Source of the DNA: Streptomyces sp. NBC_01445
GTDB taxonomy: Bacteria; Actinomycetota; Actinomycetes; Streptomycetales; Streptomycetaceae
Assembly (NCBI RefSeq): GCF_035918235.1
Contig: NZ_CP109486.1
Span: 620,001 to 684,000, forward strand
Direction: 5' to 3'
Length of the DNA: 64,000 bases
A program made the position numbers and the translations under genes. The number at the start of each line of letters is the position of its first letter. Within the stretch, counting starts at the first letter, position 1. This document shows, one piece after another, positions 60,171 through 64,000 of this stretch. Under the pieces are notes generated by a model, which was given only the letters and a program-made list of their open reading frames with translations, was not told the DNA's origin and searched no databases.

Positions 60171-61085
60171 ATGACAGCCGCAGCCCCCAAAGCCCCCACA
60201 CCCACGGCGGCTGCCGCCACCGACCTCGCCCCGCACGAGCTCCGCATCCTCGTGGCCGTCGACCGCGAGCGCGGGTTCTCGGCAGCCGCCAAGGTCCTCG
60301 GACTGACCCAGTCCGCAGTCTCGCACTCCATACGCGGGACGGAACGCAAAGTCGGAGCGGTCCTCTTCGAGCGAGGCCGCAAGGGCGCGACGCCCACCGC
60401 GGCCGGTGCCGCCGCTGCAGCCCACGCCCGCCGGATCCTGCGGCTCCTGGACACTCTGGCCGCAGAGGCCCGCGGCGCCGAGCGGGGCACGGTCACCGGC
60501 CCGCTGCGCATCGCCGCCTTTCGTAGCGCCGCCCTCTTCCTGCTGCCGCCCGTCCTGAAGCGCCTCACCGCCCGCCACCCCGGCATCGAACCGGAGGTGC
60601 GTGTCGTCCGGGAGTTGGGCGCGGGCACCGCCGGCGAGGTCGCCGAGGGGCGCGCGGACGTGGGCATCGCAACACTCGGCGCCACCTCGCCCGTGCCCGC
60701 TGGGCTCATCGGCGACGTACTCATCGAGGAGCCCTACTCGCTGGTGCACCCGGCCGGCCACCCCGCCCCACGCTCCCTGCCGCTGGTGGACTGGCACGAG
60801 AACTGCGGCTCCTACACCCGCCAGTGGTGGGCCGGCCAGGACTGGATCCCGAAGGCAACCGTCCTGACCGAGGACGACGGTGCGGTGCTCTCGATGGTGA
60901 GCAGAGGTCTCGGCATGGCGATCATGCCCGCGCTCTCGCTGAACGAAGCACCGGACGGCATCGAGATCACCGATCTCGGACCCGAGCCCCCGACCCGTTC
61001 CGTGGGCTACATCACCACCCCGGAGCTGGCCTCCAGCGTCTCCGTCCGCGCACTGATCCGCGAGCTCAGAGCGGCCCGCCAGTGA
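60171..61085 (+). CDS. LysR-family transcriptional regulator
   Basis: 304 residues from ATG 60171. The N-terminal winged helix (GFSAAAKVLGLTQSAVSHSI, FERGRKGATPTAAG) is preceded by a Pro/Ala-rich extension of about 20 residues. The effector-binding domain follows (GPLRIAAFRSAALFLLPPVL, GLGMAIMPALSLN). LysR proteins normally control the divergent neighbour, here the MDR reductase. The spacer contains two CATG words 22 bp apart that might be a site. Confidence 0.92.
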   Translation: MTAAAPKAPTPTAAAATDLAPHELRILVAVDRERGFSAAAKVLGLTQSAVSHSIRGTERKVGAVLFERGRKGATPTAAGAAAAAHARRILRLLDTLAAEARGAERGTVTGPLRIAAFRSAALFLLPPVLKRLTARHPGIEPEVRVVRELGAGTAGEVAEGRADVGIATLGATSPVPAGLIGDVLIEEPYSLVHPAGHPAPRSLPLVDWHENCGSYTRQWWAGQDWIPKATVLTEDDGAVLSMVSRGLGMAIMPALSLNEAPDGIEITDLGPEPPTRSVGYITTPELASSVSVRALIRELRAARQ

Positions 61086-61186
61086 AACTTGGTCGAGTCT
61101 GAGCGGAGCAGAGCCTTGCGGTTCGTTGTTAAGGAGTTTCGACGGCAGCCGAGAGTGCGTGAGTCTTTCCCAACGTCAACTGCCCG

Positions 61187-61320
61187 GCCGGAACGCCTCC
61201 CGGCCGCTCCGCAGCCGTGAGGGCCTGCGGCACATCACGGCGACGCTCCGCGTCGCACCCCGTGAATGCGATTCCTCCCGGGCGTGAACGCCCGGAGTGC
61301 CTCGTAAGAATCCGCTGAAC
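61187..61320. repeat. Solo copy of the TnpB-element left end
   Basis: About 130 bp match 14991-15122, in the same orientation, including the CCCGGGCG-TGAA-CGCCCGG hairpin. No tnpB adjoins it. The outer flank, read on the minus strand, is again TTCA. It fills most of the gap between the LysR and permease genes. Confidence 0.65.
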
Positions 61321-61363
61321 GACGCTGCGCCGCCTGGACCAGTGCGGGACACCGCCGTAGGGC

Positions 61364-62020
61364 TCATGCCTTTCTGCGGGCGATCACCAGTGCGATAGCC
61401 ACTGCGGCCGCCAAGAAGCCCGCTGCGACAGCGAGCAGCACGCTCGTGAGCCCGAGGGCAGCCGCCGAGTCCGGCGCGTTCTGCAGGTGAGTGAGCATCA
61501 CACTGACCGGGGAGACACCTTTGCCCAGCAGCGCGGCCAGCAGGAGCACCAGGGCGAGGACGAGTGCGTAGCCCTGCCGCCGGAACACCAGCCGTGAGCA
61601 GACCAGTCCGATGGCGATGCCGGTGAAGGCGCAGGTAAGTTGGACCTCGCTCCCCAGTACCAGGTCCGCAAGGCCGGGTGCGTGGGTCCCGAACATCAGC
61701 GGCAACACCAGACCGGCAGCCGTCAGCAGCAGGCACCACACAGCTGCCGTCCCGACCGTGGCGAGCAGGACGCGTAGATGGCTGCCGGCGCTGACGACGA
61801 CGATCGAGCGGTGCGGCTGGTCCTCGAGACCGCTCAGTGCCATGGTCAGCCAGACCGAGCACAACAGCATGGCCCCGGCGACCGAGGCGTAGGTCGCGGT
61901 GAGCGGGCCGGTGTCGCTGGTGGTCAGCACGGCCACCAGGCCGATGAACAGCAGCAGCGGCGCAAGGTATCGCTGGGAGAGCAGCAGTACCGTGATCATG
62001 TAGCGGACCAGGGCGATCAC
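61364..62020 (-). CDS. ABC-2-type membrane protein
   Basis: 218 residues from GTG 62020, overlapping the ATPase stop (GTGA). Six predicted membrane segments (for example YLAPLLLFIGLVAVL, AGAMLLCSVWLTMAL, ALVLALVLLLAALLG). No known family motif beyond that of a small ABC permease. With the upstream ATPase it forms an exporter of unknown substrate. Confidence 0.82.
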   Translation of the reverse strand: MIALVRYMITVLLLSQRYLAPLLLFIGLVAVLTTSDTGPLTATYASVAGAMLLCSVWLTMALSGLEDQPHRSIVVVSAGSHLRVLLATVGTAAVWCLLLTAAGLVLPLMFGTHAPGLADLVLGSEVQLTCAFTGIAIGLVCSRLVFRRQGYALVLALVLLLAALLGKGVSPVSVMLTHLQNAPDSAAALGLTSVLLAVAAGFLAAAVAIALVIARRKA

Positions 62021-62898
62021 AGAGCGGTCCTCCTCGCGTTGCCCCGGGAACCGTGATTGTTGGCAGTTCCGGCCAGGCTCACCACTGACCACCGATGCTG
62101 CAGCGCCGTCAGCAGCACGGTGTCCGAGTGTTCACGCGCTACCTGCAGGACAACCTCCGCATCACGCTGGACGATGTCCACCACACCCGGCAACGCGGAC
62201 CAGTTCACCTCGACCGGCATGACGCCGGTGGGCGGCACCGCCAGGACCAGCTCGGCCATCGAGGCGCGCCTCCCGGCGTGCCGGCCGTCACGCCAGGTGC
62301 CTCGGCCGTCGCTGATGACGTAGACGCCACCAGCATGTGCCTGGGCGATCGCCTCACGGTGGTCGGTGAATACCACCGCCCCGCCCTGCGCGGCCACTTC
62401 GTCGATCAACTCGGTGAGGACACCATGGGCCGAGGCGTCCAGACCTGACCAGGGTTCGTCGAGGACCAACAGGTCGGGCTGAACAAGCAGGGCCTGAGCG
62501 AGCGCCACCTTCTGCGCGTTGCCCTTCGACAGCGTACGCAGCGACGCGTTCCGCCCGCCTACCAGGGACAGCCGTTCCAGCAGGTGATTTCCTCGGGCGC
62601 GGGCGGCGGAGGCTGACATGCCACGGATACACCCCATGTGGGTGAGGTAGGAGATGGCCGGGATGCGGTCATGGGCGGTGAAGCGGTCCGGTACGTAACC
62701 AATGTGCGGTGGTCGGCCGGACACGGTCCCGGAGGTGGGCTGTGACAGTCCGACGAGGATCCTCAGCAAGGTCGACTTCCCCGAACCGTTGTCGCCCACC
62801 ACCGCGAGGACGTCGCCGGCCGAGACCTGCATGTCCACGTCGCTGAGGACCCATCGTCCTCGGCCGTAACGCTTGCCAACCGCTTCACAACGTAACAA
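62017..62898 (-). CDS. ABC transporter ATPase
   Basis: 293 residues. The start is TTG 62898, 7 bp after GAGGAG; no ATG or GTG fits better. Walker A GDNGSGKST (35-43), signature LSKGNAQKVALAQALL (Gly replaced by Lys, Gln by Asn compared with LSGGQ), Walker B LLVLDEPWSGLD and the His switch VVFTDHRE are present. A C-terminal extension of about 80 residues beyond the core is typical of two-component exporters. Coupled to the permease at 61364. Confidence 0.92.
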   Translation of the reverse strand: MLRCEAVGKRYGRGRWVLSDVDMQVSAGDVLAVVGDNGSGKSTLLRILVGLSQPTSGTVSGRPPHIGYVPDRFTAHDRIPAISYLTHMGCIRGMSASAARARGNHLLERLSLVGGRNASLRTLSKGNAQKVALAQALLVQPDLLVLDEPWSGLDASAHGVLTELIDEVAAQGGAVVFTDHREAIAQAHAGGVYVISDGRGTWRDGRHAGRRASMAELVLAVPPTGVMPVEVNWSALPGVVDIVQRDAEVVLQVAREHSDTVLLTALQHRWSVVSLAGTANNHGSRGNARRTAL

Positions 62899-63031
62899 CT
62901 CGACTCCTCAACTGTGGCCCGCTCACTGTCCCATCCAGCCTGGCAAGCGGGCTTGGTAGTGATACTGACAGGCAGTGAAGCCCCTGGTAGATGGGTTTTC
63001 GACCAAGAAAACCGTCTCCCATGCCGCCAGG

Positions 63032-63169
63032 TTATGGAAGCAGGTATTGGACGACTACGGCGGGCTGGCGCGATCGTTGATCCCTCGCCCGGGGCAGATC
63101 GGTACCGAACCCATCGGGGAGCATCACGGTGACGACGAGTGAAGCCGTCGACCCCAAGGTCGAGGCCAT
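63032..63169 (-). CDS. Possible 45-residue peptide upstream of the ABC genes
   Basis: ATG 63169 with GGAG 5 bp upstream opens a short frame (MASTLGSTASLVVTVMLPDG) ending at 63032, 130 bp before the ABC ATPase start. It has no signal peptide and no RiPP motif I recognise. The surrounding 62899-63225 shows no other gene. Confidence 0.25.
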   Translation of the reverse strand: MASTLGSTASLVVTVMLPDGFGTDLPRARDQRSRQPAVVVQYLLP

Positions 63170-63225
63170 TAATACTCCAGCTGTAGATCGTGATCTGAGG
63201 GAGGCGCGTCGGCGAGGGACGGCCG

Positions 63226-63687
63226 CTATTCCAGCCACATTCCGTCGCGCATGATGACTCTCCCGCGTAGTTCCGGCTCGCCGCGCCAAGCGCGCACAGT
63301 CCTCGGGACCACTCGTACATACAGAAAGGAACCCTCTTCCACGCGTGGATCCCAGCCGAACTTGTCGGCGAATGCCTCCGCTGCGCCTCCGGGCACCTCC
63401 TGGTCCGGGAAGCACTCCGCCTCACCCTGGAGGAGCACCACATCGAAGGTGTCCGGTAGTGACAGGCGCACGCGCGGCTCCTTGCGGACGTTCCGCGCAG
63501 TCACGGAAGTGGCGCTGGTGCACATCCACACTGCTCGCCCCTCCCACAAGAACCACAGCGGCACCTGGTGCGGCCCGTGATCAGGGTGAGCCGTCGACAC
63601 CCATACATCCCGCTCGGTAACGAGCCGCTCCAGAGCGTCGCGCATACGCTCCGCCGTCTGCCGGCGAACGATTCCCGTGGTCTCCAT
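63226..63687 (-). CDS. Pyridoxamine-phosphate-oxidase-like flavin/F420 protein
   Basis: 153 residues from ATG 63687. Split-barrel fold: VWVSTAHPDHGPHQVPLWFLWEGRAVWMCT (two segments), ARNVRKEPRVRLSL and a C-terminal VEEGSFLYVRVVPRTVRAW. This pattern is closest to F420- or FMN-binding PNPOx-like proteins of actinomycetes, not true PdxH. Probably reduces or binds a small substrate with F420 or flavin. It stands alone. Confidence 0.87.
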   Translation of the reverse strand: METTGIVRRQTAERMRDALERLVTERDVWVSTAHPDHGPHQVPLWFLWEGRAVWMCTSATSVTARNVRKEPRVRLSLPDTFDVVLLQGEAECFPDQEVPGGAAEAFADKFGWDPRVEEGSFLYVRVVPRTVRAWRGEPELRGRVIMRDGMWLE

Positions 63688-63821
63688 GCGGACCGACCCT
63701 AGCCAGCAGGGGCGAAGCGCGCCTGAGGCGCAGGACCTACTCCCAGCGACCGATGAACCCCTCAGCTTTTGGCTAGGGGTGACCAACTTCGGTGCTCAGG
63801 GTGGCCAGCTGAAGTGCTCAG

Positions 63822-64000
63822 TCACGCTTGTCTCCGGTAGTGGCTGGCTCGTGATCGCGCCTGGTGGCTGCGTCGCCAGGCGGACCAGCTGAGCCGGTGG
63901 GCCGGGCCGTGAGCGGGCCGGACAACAACACTGATGAACAGGCGCTGGATCTCGTTACAGGTCAGCGGGATCAGGTTGGCCGGCGTGGGGCGGTGTGCGT
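63822..64000 (-). CDS. Transposase C-terminus (5' end off the window)
   Basis: The minus strand before TGA 63822-63824 reads PLTCNEIQRLFISVVVRP, then WSAWRRSHQARSRASHYRRQ. This is the end of a DDE transposase of the IS4/IS701-like kind common in Streptomyces. The catalytic part lies beyond 64000. 63688-63821 contains no other gene. Confidence 0.7.
   Translation of the reverse strand, partial: AHRPTPANLIPLTCNEIQRLFISVVVRPAHGPAHRLSWSAWRRSHQARSRASHYRRQA

Noticed and set aside
62900..63040. Lasso-peptide-like stretch (RGFTACQYHYQARLPGW) before the ABC genes
   Set aside because: No start codon with ribosome site in that frame, no leader motif and no maturation enzymes nearby.

Overview
The window is about 70 percent G+C. 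It has GTG and TTG starts, GTGA/ATGA stop-start overlaps, a conservon signalling operon, a bacterial class I terpene synthase and many secreted proteins. Together these point to a Streptomyces or close relative. The density of insertion sequences, remnants and broken genes suggests an accessory region such as a chromosome arm or a large plasmid. I saw no rRNA, tRNA or CRISPR array. The left edge cuts an MFS transporter gene and the right edge cuts a transposase gene.

Region 1 (1-8953) is an arsenic detoxification locus with two divergent halves. The left half is arsR1 (+) facing a minus-strand run: a small Cys-rich protein, an FAD oxidoreductase with a Cys-Cys tail, an ArsI-type glyoxalase fold lyase and an MFS transporter. 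The right half is arsR2-acr3-arsO on the minus strand, divergent from two arsenate reductases and a thioredoxin reductase. The right half fits inorganic arsenate reduction and arsenite efflux. The left half looks like an organoarsenical module.

Region 2 (9-15 kb) holds a truncated secreted protein, a divergent XRE-regulator pair with three operator-like boxes, a pentalenene-synthase-like terpene cyclase, a truncated Trypco2-type protein and a frameshifted TnpB element. Region 3 (15.4-21.5 kb) is a conservon (cvnA-D plus a CYP157-like P450 lacking ExxR). It is divergent from a second P450 that resembles pentalenene oxygenases. Terpene cyclase, two P450s and conservon may form one regulated terpenoid locus.

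Region 4 (21.5-32.4 kb) is a graveyard of IS21, IS3 and IS5 remnants mixed with intact genes (HAD hydrolase, a coiled-coil/winged-helix-like protein, a membrane protein, APH-family kinase, RibD-type reductase). A 2.1 kb IS5-type unit (28911-31011), with inverted ends and a TA duplication at CTAG, encloses an aldo/keto reductase. The segment 31715-32385 is a decayed inverted copy of two pieces of the 53-59 kb region.

Region 5 (32.4-38.7 kb) is an acyl-CoA ligase / acyl-CoA dehydrogenase / MFS operon, with a divergent TetR gene and a serine hydrolase. Two matching 21 bp palindromes suggest one TetR regulon. Region 6 (39.0-44.1 kb) is a TnpB transposon whose left-end hairpin loop has been opened by 3.7 kb of other DNA: an IS5 element, a DUF3592 gene and two tandem IS630 copies.

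Region 7 (44.3-64 kb) has a DUF4097 protein, a large secreted subtilase coupled to a TusA-like protein, a BTAD/AAA regulator, a PepSY lipoprotein, and a SUKH-4-like immunity gene interrupted by a 326 bp miniature TnpB-family element. These are followed by a STAS protein, an ECF sigma factor with a coupled beta-propeller membrane protein, an MDR reductase with divergent LysR, an ABC transporter pair, a PNPOx-like protein and a transposase fragment.
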